64,000 nucleotides of DNA from an uncultured Christensenellaceae bacterium (GCA_910588545.1 CAJUOU010000006.1:25286-89285); one strand, 5' to 3'; positions 9,688 through 20,493 are shown, counted from the stretch's first letter. Notes: a model not told the origin generated them from the sequence alone. Translations and numbers: made by a program.

Positions 9688-9804
9688 TTAGCCTTGTTTT
9701 TGCTTATGTTTCTTGTATTTGCTGCAAATAACCATTACTTGACCATTTCTTTTGATTACTCTGCATTTATCGCACATTGGCTTAACTGATGGTCTAACTT
9801 TCAT
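9688..9804 (-). CDS. rpmJ: ribosomal protein bL36, zinc form
   Basis: 38-aa large-subunit protein found by reading the minus strand between infA and the rpsM promoter. Sequence begins [19 protein letters not shown] and continues with [14 protein letters not shown], giving the Cys3-His zinc site (CDKC, C, H). SD GGAGG lies about 9 nt upstream. The order infA-rpmJ-rpsM is standard. Confidence 0.97.
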   Translation of the reverse strand: MKVRPSVKPMCDKCRVIKRNGQVMVICSKYKKHKQKQG

Positions 9805-9819
9805 TGTTTTATCCTCCAA

Positions 9820-10041
9820 CTAATTCTTATTACGCCATACTATTCTACCTTTTGTCAAATCGTACGGACTAAGTTCCACTTTTACTGTATCGCCTTCCAA
9901 AATTTTAATGTAGTTTTTTCTTAGTTTACCCGACAAATAAGTTGTAATCACAAATCCGTTTGTAAGCTCAACCTTAAAATTCGTATTCGGCAAAACTTCA
10001 ACTACTTTACCCTCGGCTTCTATTACATCTTCTTTAGACAT
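9820..10041 (-). CDS. infA: translation initiation factor IF-1
   Basis: 73-aa S1-fold protein that occupies the ribosomal A site during initiation. [19 protein letters not shown] and GRIVWRNKN are canonical. Start at 10041, where SD GGAGGG lies 5 nt upstream, instead of the in-frame upstream codon. It follows the KOW-domain gene by 14 nt. Confidence 0.97.
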   Translation of the reverse strand: MSKEDVIEAEGKVVEVLPNTNFKVELTNGFVITTYLSGKLRKNYIKILEGDTVKVELSPYDLTKGRIVWRNKN

Positions 10042-10055
10042 AATACCCTCCATTA

Positions 10056-10325
10056 TTATTTTAACACTTCTTTAAGTGCCGTTTGAATGTTTTTGTTGTG
10101 AATCACTTTGTTTCCATTTAGCTTGTTCGCAATCTCTTCAACTACTAAAAATGTATCTTTAATGTGTTTTATCTTCTTGCGTTTAGGCTTTTCCAACGGT
10201 CTTGTTTTGCCGTCGCAAATTTTTACATATTCAGTGTTTTCCAACTCAACTACCACAAAATAATTGCCACTATCATGTCCTGCAGTAGACAATACCACCG
10301 AACCGACTTTGATATTGTTTTGCAT
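10056..10325 (-). CDS. KOW-domain RNA-binding protein (L14e-like)
   Basis: 89-aa basic protein. The N-terminal half ([20 protein letters not shown]) is a KOW motif like that of archaeal/eukaryotic L14e; the C-terminal half contains [13 protein letters not shown]. Many Bacillota carry such a gene exactly between map and infA. The function is unknown; a ribosome- or RNA-associated role is inferred from domain and context. Confidence 0.8.
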   Translation of the reverse strand: MQNNIKVGSVVLSTAGHDSGNYFVVVELENTEYVKICDGKTRPLEKPKRKKIKHIKDTFLVVEEIANKLNGNKVIHNKNIQTALKEVLK

Positions 10326-10333
10326 AACAACTC

Positions 10334-11077
10334 CTATAACGATAATATTTCATAACCGTCTTCGGTTATTAGCACGGTGTTTTCGTAATGTGCGGAATAA
10401 CCGTCGTCGTCAGTCACAACCGTCCAACCATCGTCGAGTGCAGAAACTTCATAAGTCCCTTCGTTTATCATAGGCTCGATAGCAAGCGTCATATTACGCT
10501 TTAATCTAAGACCTTTGCCTGCTTTTCCGTAATTTGGAACTTGCGGGTCCTCGTGCATATCTTTTCCAATGCCGTGACCTACCAAATCCCTGACTACCGA
10601 AAAACCATTGCTTTCTGCTAAATTTTGTACGGCAGCGCCTATATCTCCAAGCCTTGCACCCTCGCGAATAACTTTCATTGCTTCAAAAAAGCTTTGTTCT
10701 GTTACTTGGATAAGTTTTTTGTGCTTTTCGGATATTTCTCCCACAGCAAATGTTCTTGCTGCATCGCTCTGCCAACCTTTATAAATTACACCACAATCAA
10801 TCCCTATAATGTCACCGCTAACAAGCTTTCTATTTGACGGAATGCCGTGCACAACTTGCTCGTTCACACTTGCACATATCGACCCCGGAAAACCGCCGTA
10901 TCCCAAAAAGGAAGGCTTTGCGCCGCGACTTATAATATAATCATGAGCCAACTTATCTAATTCTTTTGTAGTTACTCCGACTTTTACGTGTTCTTTAAGC
11001 ATATTTAAGGTGTCTCTTAAAATTCTGCCCGCTTCACGCATAAGTTCGATTTCACTATCACTTTTTATTGTAATCAT
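10334..11077 (-). CDS. map: methionine aminopeptidase, type I
   Basis: Removes the N-terminal methionine from nascent proteins. 247 aa without N-terminal extension (type Ia). Metal ligands lie in IGIDCGVIYKGWQSDAARTF (two Asp), GHGIGKDMHEDPQ (His), AIEPMINEG (Glu) and HYENTVLIT (Glu). The ATG at 11077 has SD AAGGTG at 5 nt. The start overlaps the adk stop by 20 nt. Confidence 0.96.
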   Translation of the reverse strand: MITIKSDSEIELMREAGRILRDTLNMLKEHVKVGVTTKELDKLAHDYIISRGAKPSFLGYGGFPGSICASVNEQVVHGIPSNRKLVSGDIIGIDCGVIYKGWQSDAARTFAVGEISEKHKKLIQVTEQSFFEAMKVIREGARLGDIGAAVQNLAESNGFSVVRDLVGHGIGKDMHEDPQVPNYGKAGKGLRLKRNMTLAIEPMINEGTYEVSALDDGWTVVTDDDGYSAHYENTVLITEDGYEILSL

Positions 11078-11687
11078 CAATCACCTTGGAAATTTGTTCG
11101 AAAACTTCATTCAATGGCTTGCCGCCATCCACATCGACTACCAAATTTTTTGCTGTATAATAATCGATAAGCGGAGCTGTTTGATTTTCGTATACTTGCA
11201 TACGCTCTTTTACGGTTTCTTCCTTATCGTCATCGCGTTGATAAAGTTTTGCACCGCATTTAGGGCAAGTATCGCCGATTCCCATACTGATATGATAACT
11301 TTCGCCACAAGCACACATTCTCCTGCCTGTAATACGATTAACAATCAAGTCAGGGTCTACAGCAATGTTGATAACGCAATCGATATTTGCTACTTTGTCC
11401 AAAGCTTCCGCTTGAGCGCAAGTCCTTGGGAACCCATCCAAAATATAACCATTTTTACAGTCTGCTTGTTGCAATCTGTCTTTTACTATATTTATTACTA
11501 CTTCGTCAGGTACCAACTGACCTGCATCGATATACGATTTTGCTTGTCTGCCAAGTTCAGTACCATCTTTTATATTTTTTCTCAAAATATCGCCCGTTGA
11601 AATATGTGGCAAATTGTACTTATCACTAATTCTTGTAGCTTGAGTACCTTTTCCCGCACCGGGAGCACCTAGTAAAATTAATTTCAT
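11058..11687 (-). CDS. adk: adenylate kinase, zinc LID type
   Basis: Interconverts ATP + AMP and 2 ADP. 209 aa with P-loop GAPGAGKGT at residues 7-15, the AMP-binding DGFPRT, and a long LID holding a Cys4 zinc site (CACGESYH...CPKC), as in Gram-positive enzymes. SD GGAAGGT precedes the ATG. Genes secY-adk-map follow the usual order, with a stem-loop between secY and adk. Confidence 0.97.
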   Translation of the reverse strand: MKLILLGAPGAGKGTQATRISDKYNLPHISTGDILRKNIKDGTELGRQAKSYIDAGQLVPDEVVINIVKDRLQQADCKNGYILDGFPRTCAQAEALDKVANIDCVINIAVDPDLIVNRITGRRMCACGESYHISMGIGDTCPKCGAKLYQRDDDKEETVKERMQVYENQTAPLIDYYTAKNLVVDVDGGKPLNEVFEQISKVIDDYNKK

Positions 11688-11757
11688 ATTTACCTTCCAA
11701 AACTATTTGGATAATCGCTTTTATCCGAAAATTATTCGAAATCCGATAATAAACACA

Positions 11758-11799
11758 AATTCTCAGTTGTCGAACGCAAATATCCGACAACTTAGAATT
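11758..11799. terminator. stem-loop between secY and adk
   Basis: AATTCTCAGTTGTCG (11758-11772) and a near-complete complement (11785-11799), 14 of 15 pairs. On the minus strand it is followed by TTGTGTTTATT. It may partly terminate or process the transcript between secY and adk. Confidence 0.5.
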
Positions 11800-11805
11800 G
11801 AATTT

Positions 11806-13122
11806 TTACTTCAAGAAACCTTTGTAAGTTTTCATCATTATTTGAGATTCCAACTGTTTGTTTGTCTCTAGCGCTACGCTTACTACGATTAGCAATCCTG
11901 TTGCACTGAAAGCATTTGTCAATCCTAATTCGCTAGGGATTGCAGCTACCAAAATAGATGGTATTAAAGCAATGATAGCTAGGAAAATAGCACCGAACAA
12001 TGTTATTCTGTTATTGATTTTTGCAAGGTAATCGCTTGTCGGTTTGCCCGGTCTGATACCTGGGATAAATCCACCATATTGTTGTATATTCTTTGACACT
12101 TCAATAGGATTAAATTGAATTTGTGCATAGAAATATGAGAAGAACAATATCAAAAGTGTAATAACCACGATATATGCCCAACTACCTACGCCAAGGTATT
12201 TGCTATACCAACTGTAAAAATCACTTTCAGGCCAAAAGCTTGCAATCATTTGTGGGAACATCAAGAAAGATGATGCAAAAATGATTGGCATAACGCCGGA
12301 TGCGTTTACTTTCATAGGTATGTTAGAAGTTTGACCACCATACATTTTGTTACCTTTAACTTGCTTTGCATAACGAACAGGAATTCTTCTTTCTGCCATA
12401 TCTACATAAACAATGAACAAGAACAACAAAATAACAAATACTATAAATCCGATAAAGTACCAAATACTACCCATTAGAGCAGATGTATCGCCACTTTGTC
12501 CTGCCATAGTTTTGATTGATTGGATAATTGAATTACCAATACCCGATAAAATACCGATAAAGATAATCAATGATGTACCATTGCCTATACCGTACTCGGT
12601 AATTCTCTCCCCTAACCACATAACAAATGTAGAGCCCGCTGTCAAAATAATAACGGTCATTATTCTTGTAAGCCATTGATTAGCAACACCATTGCCAAAT
12701 AGACCAACAAAATTATCACCCCAACTCATTACAAAGCCAAACGCTTGAACAACAGCCAAACCGATAGCCACGTAACGGGTAATTTGAGTTATTTTCTTTC
12801 GTCCTTCTTCGCCTTCTTTACTCATTCTTTCAAGTTTAGGAATAATGATTGTAATTAATTGCATTATAATGAATGAGTTAATAAACGGCATAATACCTAA
12901 TGAGAAAAGTGTTCCTTGGCTACCAAAAGTACCGTTTATAGTAGCGATAATACCAAAGAAACTGCCTGCATCCAAATTAGAATTTGAGTTAATAGCGTTT
13001 ACATCAAGACCCGGAATAGGAATAAATGCACCTAATCTGAATATAGCAAGCATCAATAGTGTAAGAAATATTCTTTTACGAATTTCTTTATCTCTAAAAG
13101 CATTTGCTATGGTTTTAAACAT
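11806..13122 (-). CDS. secY: preprotein translocase channel subunit SecY
   Basis: Ten-helix protein-conducting channel, 438 aa. Recognised by FRLGAFIPIPGLD near the N-terminus, AERRIPVRYAKQ, the GGFIPGIRPGKPT loop and the C-terminal QIMMKTYKGFLK. The start overlaps the rplO stop (TAATG), so the two are translationally coupled. Its partner SecE is encoded at 56944-57309. Confidence 0.97.
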   Translation of the reverse strand: MFKTIANAFRDKEIRKRIFLTLLMLAIFRLGAFIPIPGLDVNAINSNSNLDAGSFFGIIATINGTFGSQGTLFSLGIMPFINSFIIMQLITIIIPKLERMSKEGEEGRKKITQITRYVAIGLAVVQAFGFVMSWGDNFVGLFGNGVANQWLTRIMTVIILTAGSTFVMWLGERITEYGIGNGTSLIIFIGILSGIGNSIIQSIKTMAGQSGDTSALMGSIWYFIGFIVFVILLFLFIVYVDMAERRIPVRYAKQVKGNKMYGGQTSNIPMKVNASGVMPIIFASSFLMFPQMIASFWPESDFYSWYSKYLGVGSWAYIVVITLLILFFSYFYAQIQFNPIEVSKNIQQYGGFIPGIRPGKPTSDYLAKINNRITLFGAIFLAIIALIPSILVAAIPSELGLTNAFSATGLLIVVSVALETNKQLESQIMMKTYKGFLK

Positions 13123-13565
13123 TATAGCACCTCAGCTTTGCCACCTGCTTTTTCAATTATTTCTGCAGCTGACTTAGTGAATTTTTTTGCTTGAACTGTT
13201 AATTTTTTAGTCAAAGTTCCGTTACCCAAAACTTTAAGACCATAATTTTCAACTTTGCTTAAAACACCAACTTTCAATAGAAGTTCAGCGTTTACAACAG
13301 TACCGTCCTCAAATCTCTCTAAGTCCTTAACATTTACAATAGAGTACTCTTTTGCAAAAATGTTAGTGAATCCTCTTTTAGGAACACGGCGAATTAAAGG
13401 CATTTGACCGCCTTCAAAGCCAGGGCGAACACCGCCGCCACTTCTAGCCCATTGACCTTTATGACCTTTACCGGAGGTTTTGCCTTTACCTGAGCCAATA
13501 CCTCTACCAAGTCTTTTGCTCTCAGTTTTTGCCCCTTCAGCCGGAGCCAATTTTTGAATTTCCAT
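13122..13565 (-). CDS. rplO: ribosomal protein uL15
   Basis: Late-assembly 50S protein, 147 aa. The glycine-rich basic N-terminus ([19 protein letters not shown]) and [17 protein letters not shown] are diagnostic. SD GGAGG. Sits between rpmD and secY. Confidence 0.97.
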   Translation of the reverse strand: MEIQKLAPAEGAKTESKRLGRGIGSGKGKTSGKGHKGQWARSGGGVRPGFEGGQMPLIRRVPKRGFTNIFAKEYSIVNVKDLERFEDGTVVNAELLLKVGVLSKVENYGLKVLGNGTLTKKLTVQAKKFTKSAAEIIEKAGGKAEVL

Positions 13566-13578
13566 CTTTTACCTCCGA

Positions 13579-13821
13579 TTAAGCTTGTGCTTGAGCATCA
13601 GCTTTTGGAGCTTTTGCTTTTTTTGCACTCTTCTTTTCCTCTATTTCTTCAACCGAAATCAAGTGTTTAACCACTTTGATTTGACCTTGAAGACAAGGAT
13701 TATCATTGTGAATTTTGCTAGAACCGATTTTAGAAAGTCCTAACGCCTCAATAGTTGCTTTTTGCTTTTTAAGGCTTCCGATAGTGCTTTTAATAAGCGT
13801 AATTTTTAATTGTTTAGCCAT
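13579..13821 (-). CDS. rpmD: ribosomal protein uL30 with Lys/Ala tail
   Basis: 80 aa; the first 58 residues are a normal L30 (ITLIKSTIGSLKKQKATIEALGL). The last ~20 residues (KKSAKKAKAPKADAQAQA) form a low-complexity tail absent from most bacterial L30 proteins. SD GGAGGG. Confidence 0.94.
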   Translation of the reverse strand: MAKQLKITLIKSTIGSLKKQKATIEALGLSKIGSSKIHNDNPCLQGQIKVVKHLISVEEIEEKKSAKKAKAPKADAQAQA

Positions 13822-13836
13822 TATTTTGCCCTCCCG

Positions 13837-14367
13837 TTAGCGTTTAATTTCTTCAACTGTCTTACCGCGAAGACTAGCGATTTGCTCAGCTGTTCTTAGG
13901 CTCTTAAGACCTTCCATAACTGCTTTTACACAGTTGATTGGATTGTTAGTACCAATACTCTTAGTTCTGATATCCTTAACACCTACAACTTCAAGTATCG
14001 AACGAACAGGACCTCCGGCGATAACACCGGTACCTTCTTCGGCAGGCATCATAACAACTTTACCGCTACCATACTCACCAATAACTTCGTGAGGGATAGT
14101 AGTACCGATTAATTTAATGTTAATCATATTACGTTTAGCATCGGCAGTAGCCTTTTTGATTGCCTCAGGAACTTCGGCAGCCTTACCCATACCGATACCG
14201 ACATTACCATTACCGTCACCAACTGCAACTAATGCAGAAAGACGCATTGTTCTACCACCTTTAACAACTTTTGTTACTCTGTTAACAGCGATAAGTTTAT
14301 TTAGCATTCCGTCATCTTCTTTTTGGAATTTGCCTCTCTTTTCTGACTTTTCATTTCTCTCAGCCAT
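13837..14367 (-). CDS. rpsE: ribosomal protein uS5
   Basis: 30S fidelity protein, 176 aa. Motifs: [49 protein letters not shown]. The charged N-terminus ([13 protein letters not shown]) is a modest extension. SD AAGGAGG. Confidence 0.97.
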   Translation of the reverse strand: MAERNEKSEKRGKFQKEDDGMLNKLIAVNRVTKVVKGGRTMRLSALVAVGDGNGNVGIGMGKAAEVPEAIKKATADAKRNMINIKLIGTTIPHEVIGEYGSGKVVMMPAEEGTGVIAGGPVRSILEVVGVKDIRTKSIGTNNPINCVKAVMEGLKSLRTAEQIASLRGKTVEEIKR

Positions 14368-14383
14368 TATCGTCTTCCTCCTT

Positions 14384-14752
14384 TTATAGTTTCAATCCGG
14401 CTTCTCTAGCACCATCGGCTACGCTTTGTACGCGACCTGTATATAAGTATCCGCCTCTGTCAAAAACAACTTCGGTAATACCTTTGTCCAATGCCTTTTT
14501 AGCAGCTGTCTCGCCGACAAATTTAGCAGCTTCGACTTTAGTCATATCTTTAATTTTAGCTACAACATCCTTATCCAAAGTTGAGCAAGCTACCAAAGTA
14601 TTTCCGGCAACGTCATCAATAAGTTGAACATAGATGTTATTAGTACTTCTATAAACATTAAAACGAGGACGCTCAGCTGTTCCTGACACTTTACCTCTTA
14701 CTCTAGTGTGTCTTTTTTGTCTGATAGAATTTTTATCAATCTTCTTAATCAT
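14384..14752 (-). CDS. rplR: ribosomal protein uL18
   Basis: 5S rRNA-binding protein, 122 aa. [20 protein letters not shown] and the C-terminal [20 protein letters not shown] are canonical. SD AAGGAG. Confidence 0.97.
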   Translation of the reverse strand: MIKKIDKNSIRQKRHTRVRGKVSGTAERPRFNVYRSTNNIYVQLIDDVAGNTLVACSTLDKDVVAKIKDMTKVEAAKFVGETAAKKALDKGITEVVFDRGGYLYTGRVQSVADGAREAGLKL

Positions 14753-14764
14753 CTTCTACTCTCC

Positions 14765-15307
14765 TTACTTAGTGCTCTTCTTTGCTTCTTTTCTTGCAAT
14801 AGTCTCGTCCTTATAACGAATACCATATACATGATAAGGGTCTGGCACTTTAATTACCTTAATATTAGCAGCAACTTGACCTACTTTTTCACGACTGATG
14901 CCTTTTACTACGATTTCATTGGCATTTGGTACTTCAAAAGTGATTCCGTCGCTCTCTACAACCTCAACAGGATGAGAGTAACCGCAGTTGATAACGATTT
15001 TGTTACCTTGCTTTGCAACCTTGTAACCTACACCGTTTACGATAAGCGCTTTTTGGAAACCTTTTGTCACGCCCTCAACCATATTCGCAATAAGTTTACG
15101 ATATAATCCGTGCATAGCTTTATGTTCTTTTTGCTCATCGTGTCTTGTTACGTGAACTTCTGTTCCCTCAACTGCAACACTAATATTTTTGTCAACCTTT
15201 TGGCTTAACTCGCCTAGAGGTCCTTTTACTATAACTTCATTACTATCTGTAACATTTACAGTAACTCCCGCAGGAATTACAACAGGAAGTCTACCAATTC
15301 TTGACAT
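14765..15307 (-). CDS. rplF: ribosomal protein uL6
   Basis: 50S protein near the factor-binding site, 180 aa, two L6 domains. MSRIGRLPVVIPAGV and the C-terminal DPYHVYGIRYKDE are typical. SD AGGAGG. Confidence 0.97.
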   Translation of the reverse strand: MSRIGRLPVVIPAGVTVNVTDSNEVIVKGPLGELSQKVDKNISVAVEGTEVHVTRHDEQKEHKAMHGLYRKLIANMVEGVTKGFQKALIVNGVGYKVAKQGNKIVINCGYSHPVEVVESDGITFEVPNANEIVVKGISREKVGQVAANIKVIKVPDPYHVYGIRYKDETIARKEAKKSTK

Positions 15308-15322
15308 TTAATTTACCTCCTA

Positions 15323-15721
15323 TTACCATACATAGGCTAGAACTTCGCCACCAATGTGTTTCTCTCTAGCTTCTTTACAAGTCATAACGCCTTGAGATGT
15401 AGAAATAATAGCTATTCCTAAACCGCCCAAAACTTTAGGTAACTTGTCTGCTTCACAGTATACTCTTAGACCAGGCTTACTAATTCTTTTGATGTTAGTA
15501 ATAACCTTTTCGCCCTTAGGACCATATTTAAGAGTTACTTTTATATCCTTTTGTACGCCGTCTTCAATCAATTCGTAAGCTTTAATGTAACCCTCATCCA
15601 AAAGAATTTGAGCAATGCTTGTCTTGATTCTTGAAGCAGGTACTTTTACTTCATCTTTTTTCGCAATCAACCCGTTACGAATACGAGTTAGCATATCAGC
15701 GATTGGGTCTGTAATATTCAT
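15323..15721 (-). CDS. rpsH: ribosomal protein uS8
   Basis: 16S-binding protein, 132 aa. [17 protein letters not shown] at the N-terminus; the C-terminal [20 protein letters not shown] is the RNA-contact loop. SD AGGAGG. Confidence 0.97.
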   Translation of the reverse strand: MNITDPIADMLTRIRNGLIAKKDEVKVPASRIKTSIAQILLDEGYIKAYELIEDGVQKDIKVTLKYGPKGEKVITNIKRISKPGLRVYCEADKLPKVLGGLGIAIISTSQGVMTCKEAREKHIGGEVLAYVW

Positions 15722-15737
15722 ATCCTATCTCCTCCTA

Positions 15738-15923
15738 TTACCAACTTGCTTTCTTTACGCCGGGTATTTCGCCCTTATAAGCAAGTTCTCTGAAGCAAAT
15801 TCTGCAAATGCCGTATTTTCTTAAAACTGCGTGTGGTCTTCCACAGATTTTACAACGAGTGTAAGCTCTTGTAGAATACTTAGGTGTGCGCTGTTGCTTA
15901 TTTATCATAGCTTTTTTTGCCAT
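15738..15923 (-). CDS. rpsN: ribosomal protein uS14, zinc type (61 aa)
   Basis: Short Cys4 S14: CKICGRPH...CRICF. This is the C+ (type Z) form common in Gram-positives. 61 aa. SD AAGGAGG. Between rplE and rpsH, as usual. Confidence 0.97.
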   Translation of the reverse strand: MAKKAMINKQQRTPKYSTRAYTRCKICGRPHAVLRKYGICRICFRELAYKGEIPGVKKASW

Positions 15924-15936
15924 TTGTCAATCCTCC

Positions 15937-16491
15937 TTACTTAGCGAAAGGCAAGCCCATTAGAGTTAACAACTCTTTTGCCTCTGCATCTGTTTGCGCT
16001 GTTGTTACAAAGCAAACATCAAAACCTCTAATCTTCTCGATTTTATCATAACTGATTTCAGGGAAGATAAGTTGCTCTTTAACACCCATATTGTAGTTAC
16101 CTCTTCCGTCAAAAGAGTTTGCAGGAATACCTTTAAAGTCTCTTACTCTTGGAAGAGCGATTGATACGAATTTGTCAAAGAACTCATACATTCTTGTAGC
16201 TCTAAGTGTAACTTTTGCTCCGACAGTCATACCCTCACGAACTTTAAAGTTTGCAACGCTCTTTTTAGCTTTTGTTGCCATAGGAGCTTGACCTGTGATT
16301 TGTTTTAACTCGTCAAGTGCGATTTGAACACTCTTTGCATTGTCTTTGATATCTCCAAGACCCATATTGATAACTATCTTTTCAAGCTTTGGAACTTGGT
16401 TTACATTTTTGTAGCCGAACTTTTTGATTAAAGCAGGTACTACAACATTTACATAATTATCTTTAACTCTGTTTTTAATTTGATTAGCCAC
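15937..16491 (-). CDS. rplE: ribosomal protein uL5, GTG start
   Basis: 5S rRNA-binding protein, 184 aa. Motifs: [39 protein letters not shown]. The initiation codon is GTG (16491) with SD GGAGG upstream; no better ATG is available. Confidence 0.97.
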   Translation of the reverse strand: MANQIKNRVKDNYVNVVVPALIKKFGYKNVNQVPKLEKIVINMGLGDIKDNAKSVQIALDELKQITGQAPMATKAKKSVANFKVREGMTVGAKVTLRATRMYEFFDKFVSIALPRVRDFKGIPANSFDGRGNYNMGVKEQLIFPEISYDKIEKIRGFDVCFVTTAQTDAEAKELLTLMGLPFAK

Positions 16492-16505
16492 TGTTTAATC
16501 CTCCA

Positions 16506-16943
16506 TTATTCAGCTTTTTCAGTCTCAGCTACTGCTGTATCAGCTGTTTTCTTAGTTGCTTTTTTAGTAGTTGTAGCTTTCTTAGTTGCTTTTTTAACAG
16601 CTTTAGTAGCTTTCTTCTCTAAAGAAGCATTACATTTTTTGCAAAAACGGATTTTTACATCTTTACCATCAACATTTTCAATTCTGTGTCCGGCTTTAGT
16701 TGCTTTGCCACACTCTGGACAAATAATCATTACATTACTTGCATCGATAGCAGCTTCTTTTTTAACAATACCGCCTTTTTCTTGTGCGTTACGAGGTTTT
16801 ACATAGTTTGTAGCAATGTTTAGACCTTCTACAAGAACTCTGCCATTGTCCACATCAACTTTAGTAATAATACCTGATTTACCTTTATCTTTTCCGGCAA
16901 TTACCATAACGTTATCGCCTTTTTTAACATGTAAATTATTCAT
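16506..16943 (-). CDS. rplX: ribosomal protein uL24 with zinc ribbon and Lys/Ala/Thr tail
   Basis: Assembly-initiator protein. Residues 1-60 are the KOW domain (KKGDNVMVIAGKDKGKSG). A Cys4 ribbon follows (CPECGK...CKKC). Residues 107-145 are a low-complexity tail (KKATKAVKKATKKATTTKK...). Total 145 aa versus about 105 usual. SD GGAGGG. Confidence 0.95.
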   Translation of the reverse strand: MNNLHVKKGDNVMVIAGKDKGKSGIITKVDVDNGRVLVEGLNIATNYVKPRNAQEKGGIVKKEAAIDASNVMIICPECGKATKAGHRIENVDGKDVKIRFCKKCNASLEKKATKAVKKATKKATTTKKATKKTADTAVAETEKAE

Positions 16944-16957
16944 TGTAATCCCTCCAA

Positions 16958-17326
16958 TTAAAGCACTTCAGGTGCAAGAGAAATAATTCTCATATAATCT
17001 TTATCACGAAGTTCACGAGCGATAGGTCCAAAAATACGAGAACCTTTTGGTTGCTTTTGGTTATCGATGATAACTGCAGCATTGTCGTCAAATCTGATAT
17101 GAGTACCGTCACTTCTTCTGATACCTTTTTTAGTTCTAACGATAACGGCTTTAACAACATCACCCTTTTTAACTACGCCACCCGGAGTTGCAGTTTGCAC
17201 ACTTGCTACGATAACATCACCGATATTACCATATCTACGGAATGAACCGCCAAGTACTCTGATACATTTAATTTCTTTTGCGCCTGTGTTATCAGCCACA
17301 TTCAATTTACTCTCTGGAATTATCAT
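16958..17326 (-). CDS. rplN: ribosomal protein uL14
   Basis: 122-aa 50S interface protein. [19 protein letters not shown] and the C-terminal [11 protein letters not shown] are canonical. SD AAGGAGG. Confidence 0.98.
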   Translation of the reverse strand: MIIPESKLNVADNTGAKEIKCIRVLGGSFRRYGNIGDVIVASVQTATPGGVVKKGDVVKAVIVRTKKGIRRSDGTHIRFDDNAAVIIDNQKQPKGSRIFGPIARELRDKDYMRIISLAPEVL

Positions 17327-17337
17327 ACTGTACCTCC

Positions 17338-17592
17338 TTACTTAGCCTTCTCGATGATTTCAGCAAGTCTGAAATGCTTATTTTTACTCATTGGACGAGT
17401 CTCTACGATAAGAACTTTATCGCCGATACCTGCCATATTATTCTCATCATGTGCCATAAACTTCTTAGTTTTATTAACAGTTTTTCCATATAGAGGATGC
17501 TTAACTTTTTGCACTACCGCAACAGTGATGGTTTTGTCCATCTTGTCGCTAACTACTAAGCCAACTCTACTCTTTCTAAGATTTCTTTCCAT
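17338..17592 (-). CDS. rpsQ: ribosomal protein uS17
   Basis: 16S-binding OB-fold protein, 84 aa. [16 protein letters not shown] and [14 protein letters not shown] are typical. SD GGAGG. Confidence 0.97.
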   Translation of the reverse strand: MERNLRKSRVGLVVSDKMDKTITVAVVQKVKHPLYGKTVNKTKKFMAHDENNMAGIGDKVLIVETRPMSKNKHFRLAEIIEKAK

Positions 17593-17607
17593 TTACTTAT
17601 CCTCCAA

Positions 17608-17841
17608 TTACTTAGCCTTTTTAGCAGATTTGCTGTTAGGCTCCGGTGAGATATTCAATTCTCTTTGACGAAGAACAGTCTTTACTCTTGCAATATCTTT
17701 CTTAACCAAGTTAAGTTGATTAGCGTTTTCAAGTTGACCGGTGGCATGCTTAAAACGAAGGTTAAATAACTCTTCTTTTAAAGAATCCAATTTTACTTCC
17801 AACTCTTTGTTTGTCATATCAAATAATTCTTTAGCCTTCAT
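17608..17841 (-). CDS. rpmC: ribosomal protein uL29
   Basis: 77-aa coiled protein at the tunnel exit, with [19 protein letters not shown]. The ATG at 17841 overlaps the rplP stop (TAATG). An in-frame GTG 6 nt earlier is less likely. Confidence 0.95.
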   Translation of the reverse strand: MKAKELFDMTNKELEVKLDSLKEELFNLRFKHATGQLENANQLNLVKKDIARVKTVLRQRELNISPEPNSKSAKKAK

Positions 17842-18263
17842 TAACACTCACCGCCTTCTTCTTTTTTAACAAATTTGCATTTAACAGGCAATTTGTGACT
17901 AGCAAGTCTGAATGCCTCTCTTGCAACTTCCTCAGGTACACCTGCCATTTCAAACATAACGCGACCCGGTTTAACAACTGCAACCCAATACTCTACAGAG
18001 CCTTTACCTGAACCCATACGAGTCTCAGCAGGTTTCTTAGTGATAGGTTTGTGAGGGAAGATATTAATCCATACCTTACCGCCTCTCTTTACATAACGTG
18101 TCATAGCGATACGGGCAGCCTCAATTTGGTTAGAAGTAACCCAAGATGGCTCTAAGCTAACCAAACCGTACTCGCCGTAAGCAACTTGATTGCCTTTATT
18201 TGCAACACCTTTCATTCTACCACGGTGTACACGTCTTCTTTTAACTCTCTTAGGCATTAACAT
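17841..18263 (-). CDS. rplP: ribosomal protein uL16
   Basis: 140-aa 50S protein that organises the A-site region. [17 protein letters not shown] and [17 protein letters not shown] are canonical. The ATG at 18263 overlaps the rpsC stop and has SD GGAGG at 9 nt; an ATG two codons later would give the more common MPKR start. Confidence 0.96.
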   Translation of the reverse strand: MLMPKRVKRRRVHRGRMKGVANKGNQVAYGEYGLVSLEPSWVTSNQIEAARIAMTRYVKRGGKVWINIFPHKPITKKPAETRMGSGKGSVEYWVAVVKPGRVMFEMAGVPEEVAREAFRLASHKLPVKCKFVKKEEGGEC

Positions 18264-18937
18264 TACGCTTTACCTCCTTCCTTTTTGATACCGCGACCTA
18301 ATACCTCGCCTTTGTAAATCCATACTTTAACACCGATAATACCGAATGTAGTATGAGCTTCTGCAGTAGCATAGTCGATATCTGCTCTTAGAGTTTGCAA
18401 AGGAATAGAACCTTCGTGATAACTCTCGGAACGTGCGATTTCAGCACCGTCCAATCTACCCGAACACATAGTCTTAATACCTTTAGCGCCGCCTTTCATA
18501 GCTCTTGAAATAGCTTGTTTCATTGTACGACGGAAAGCAGCTCTCTTTTCAAGTTGTGCAGCAATGCTTTCTGCAACTAATTGTGCATCAACGTCCGGAC
18601 GATTAATCTCATATATATTAATATTGATTTGTTTGCCTGGAGCAATTTTTTTGATTTGCTCTTTCATTTGATTTACACCTTCGCCGCCTTTACCGATAAG
18701 AACGCCGGGCTTAGAAGTGTAAATGTTTACCATAACGATATCCGCAGCACTTGAAAGGATTCTTTCGATAGTGATTTTGCTGATACCACTTGTAAAATAT
18801 GTCTTTTTGATGAAGTTTCTAATTTTTTGGTCCTCAATCAAATTTGCCGAAAAATTCTTTTTATCAGCATACCATTGAGCATCCCAACCTTTAATTATAC
18901 CTACTCTAAGTCCGTGTGGATTAACTTTTTGTCCCAT
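18263..18937 (-). CDS. rpsC: ribosomal protein uS3
   Basis: 224-aa 30S head protein with a KH domain ([20 protein letters not shown]). N-terminus [28 protein letters not shown]. Confidence 0.98.
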   Translation of the reverse strand: MGQKVNPHGLRVGIIKGWDAQWYADKKNFSANLIEDQKIRNFIKKTYFTSGISKITIERILSSAADIVMVNIYTSKPGVLIGKGGEGVNQMKEQIKKIAPGKQININIYEINRPDVDAQLVAESIAAQLEKRAAFRRTMKQAISRAMKGGAKGIKTMCSGRLDGAEIARSESYHEGSIPLQTLRADIDYATAEAHTTFGIIGVKVWIYKGEVLGRGIKKEGGKA

Positions 18938-18948
18938 GGGATACCTCC

Positions 18949-19338
18949 TTACTCAGTAACCGTATCTAAGATAACGGTAATGTGGCTTGTACGCTTATTA
19001 ATTCTGAAAGCTCTGCCTTGTGCACGTGGTTGAACTCTTTTAAGAATTGGACCGCCGTTTGCGAAACATTCTGCAATATACAAATCGTTTTTATTCATAT
19101 TCAAGTTGTTTTCGGCATTTGCTGCAGCAGAATTTACAAGCTTAATCAATGGCTCGCAAGCTGCTTTTCTTGTATTTTTAAGAATAGCGATTGCCTCTAC
19201 ATAACTTTTTCCGCGAATAACATCAAGTACGATTCTAACCTTATCAGGAGAAATTCTAACATATTTTGCAACTGCTCTTGGACGCTTATCAGCATTTAGA
19301 GCACGATTTTCAGATTTAGTTCTAACTCTTTTTGCCAT
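18949..19338 (-). CDS. rplV: ribosomal protein uL22
   Basis: 129 aa; its beta-hairpin lines the exit tunnel. [19 protein letters not shown] and [20 protein letters not shown] are diagnostic. A 20-residue charged N-terminal lead precedes the conserved core. Confidence 0.97.
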   Translation of the reverse strand: MAKRVRTKSENRALNADKRPRAVAKYVRISPDKVRIVLDVIRGKSYVEAIAILKNTRKAACEPLIKLVNSAAANAENNLNMNKNDLYIAECFANGGPILKRVQPRAQGRAFRINKRTSHITVILDTVTE

Positions 19339-19355
19339 TATAAATTACCTCCTAA

Positions 19356-19634
19356 TTATCTACCACCGGTAGTTTTGCCACCAGCATGACCTTTAAAAGT
19401 TCTTGTTGGAGCGAACTCACCTAGTTTGCAACCTACCATATCCTCTGTAATATATACAGGAACGTGTTTTCTACCATCATGAACAGCGATAGTGTGACCT
19501 ACCATTTCAGGGAATATAGTTGATGACCTTGACCAAGTCTTGATAACAGCCTTTTTATTCTCATTGTTCATAGCAATTACTCTATTGATAAGCCTTTCTT
19601 CTACGAAAGGACCTTTTTTAACTGACCTACTCAT
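19356..19634 (-). CDS. rpsS: ribosomal protein uS19
   Basis: 92-aa 30S head protein. [33 protein letters not shown] and [13 protein letters not shown] are canonical. Confidence 0.98.
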   Translation of the reverse strand: MSRSVKKGPFVEERLINRVIAMNNENKKAVIKTWSRSSTIFPEMVGHTIAVHDGRKHVPVYITEDMVGCKLGEFAPTRTFKGHAGGKTTGGR

Positions 19635-19648
19635 TTCATATCCTCCGA

Positions 19649-20476
19649 TTAGTTCACGCGTTTGATAATGAACTTATTAGTTCTGTTCTTTTTCTTTCTG
19701 GTCTTGTAACCAAGTGCAGGTTTACCCCAAGGAGTAACCGGGCTTGGCATACCGATTGGCGACTTACCTTCACCACCACCGTGAGGGTGGTCACAAGGGT
19801 TCATTACTACACCACGAACAGTTGGTTTAACACCCATGTGACGATGTCTACCGGCTTTACCGATACTTACGATTTCGTGGTCTAGGTTACCAACTTGACC
19901 GATTGTTGCTCTGCAAGACAATAGTACATATCTCATCTCGCCCGATGGCAATCTTAAAATAGCATATTTGTTTTCCTTTGCCATAAGTTGTGCTGCTTGA
20001 CCTGCTGCTCTTGCGATTTGACCGCCTTTGCCAGGGTGCAACTCGATATTATGAAGCAATGTACCTACAGGAATATTCTCGATTGGTAAGCAGTTACCAA
20101 CTTTGATTTCTGCATTTGCACCATTCATAACAACATCGCCTTTGTTCAAGCCAACAGGTGCTAAGATATAAGCTTTTGCACCATCTGCATAATGCAATAA
20201 TGCGATATTTGCTGTACGATTTGGGTCGTATTGAATTTCAGCAACTTTTGCAGGAATATTGTCTTTATTACGCTTAAAATCGATAATTCTGTATTTTTGT
20301 CTATTACCACCGCCGATGTGTCTGACAGTGATTCTACCGTTATTATTTCTACCGCCTGATTTGCTTTGAGTTTCAAGCAAACTTCTCTCTGGTTTTGTGC
20401 TTGTGATTTCGTCAAAAGCAGAAACACTCATAAAACGACGGGCAGGAGAAGTTGGTTTATATCTTTTAATAGCCAT
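19649..20476 (-). CDS. rplB: ribosomal protein uL2
   Basis: 275-aa protein at the peptidyl-transferase centre. [17 protein letters not shown], and the conserved C-terminal [17 protein letters not shown] containing the essential histidine. SD GGAGG. Confidence 0.98.
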   Translation of the reverse strand: MAIKRYKPTSPARRFMSVSAFDEITSTKPERSLLETQSKSGGRNNNGRITVRHIGGGNRQKYRIIDFKRNKDNIPAKVAEIQYDPNRTANIALLHYADGAKAYILAPVGLNKGDVVMNGANAEIKVGNCLPIENIPVGTLLHNIELHPGKGGQIARAAGQAAQLMAKENKYAILRLPSGEMRYVLLSCRATIGQVGNLDHEIVSIGKAGRHRHMGVKPTVRGVVMNPCDHPHGGGEGKSPIGMPSPVTPWGKPALGYKTRKKKNRTNKFIIKRVN

Positions 20477-20493
20477 TATAATTACCTCCGCTC

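Noticed and set aside
20161..20427. 88-codon ORF within rplB on the same strand
   Set aside because: Shadow frame of a highly conserved ribosomal protein.
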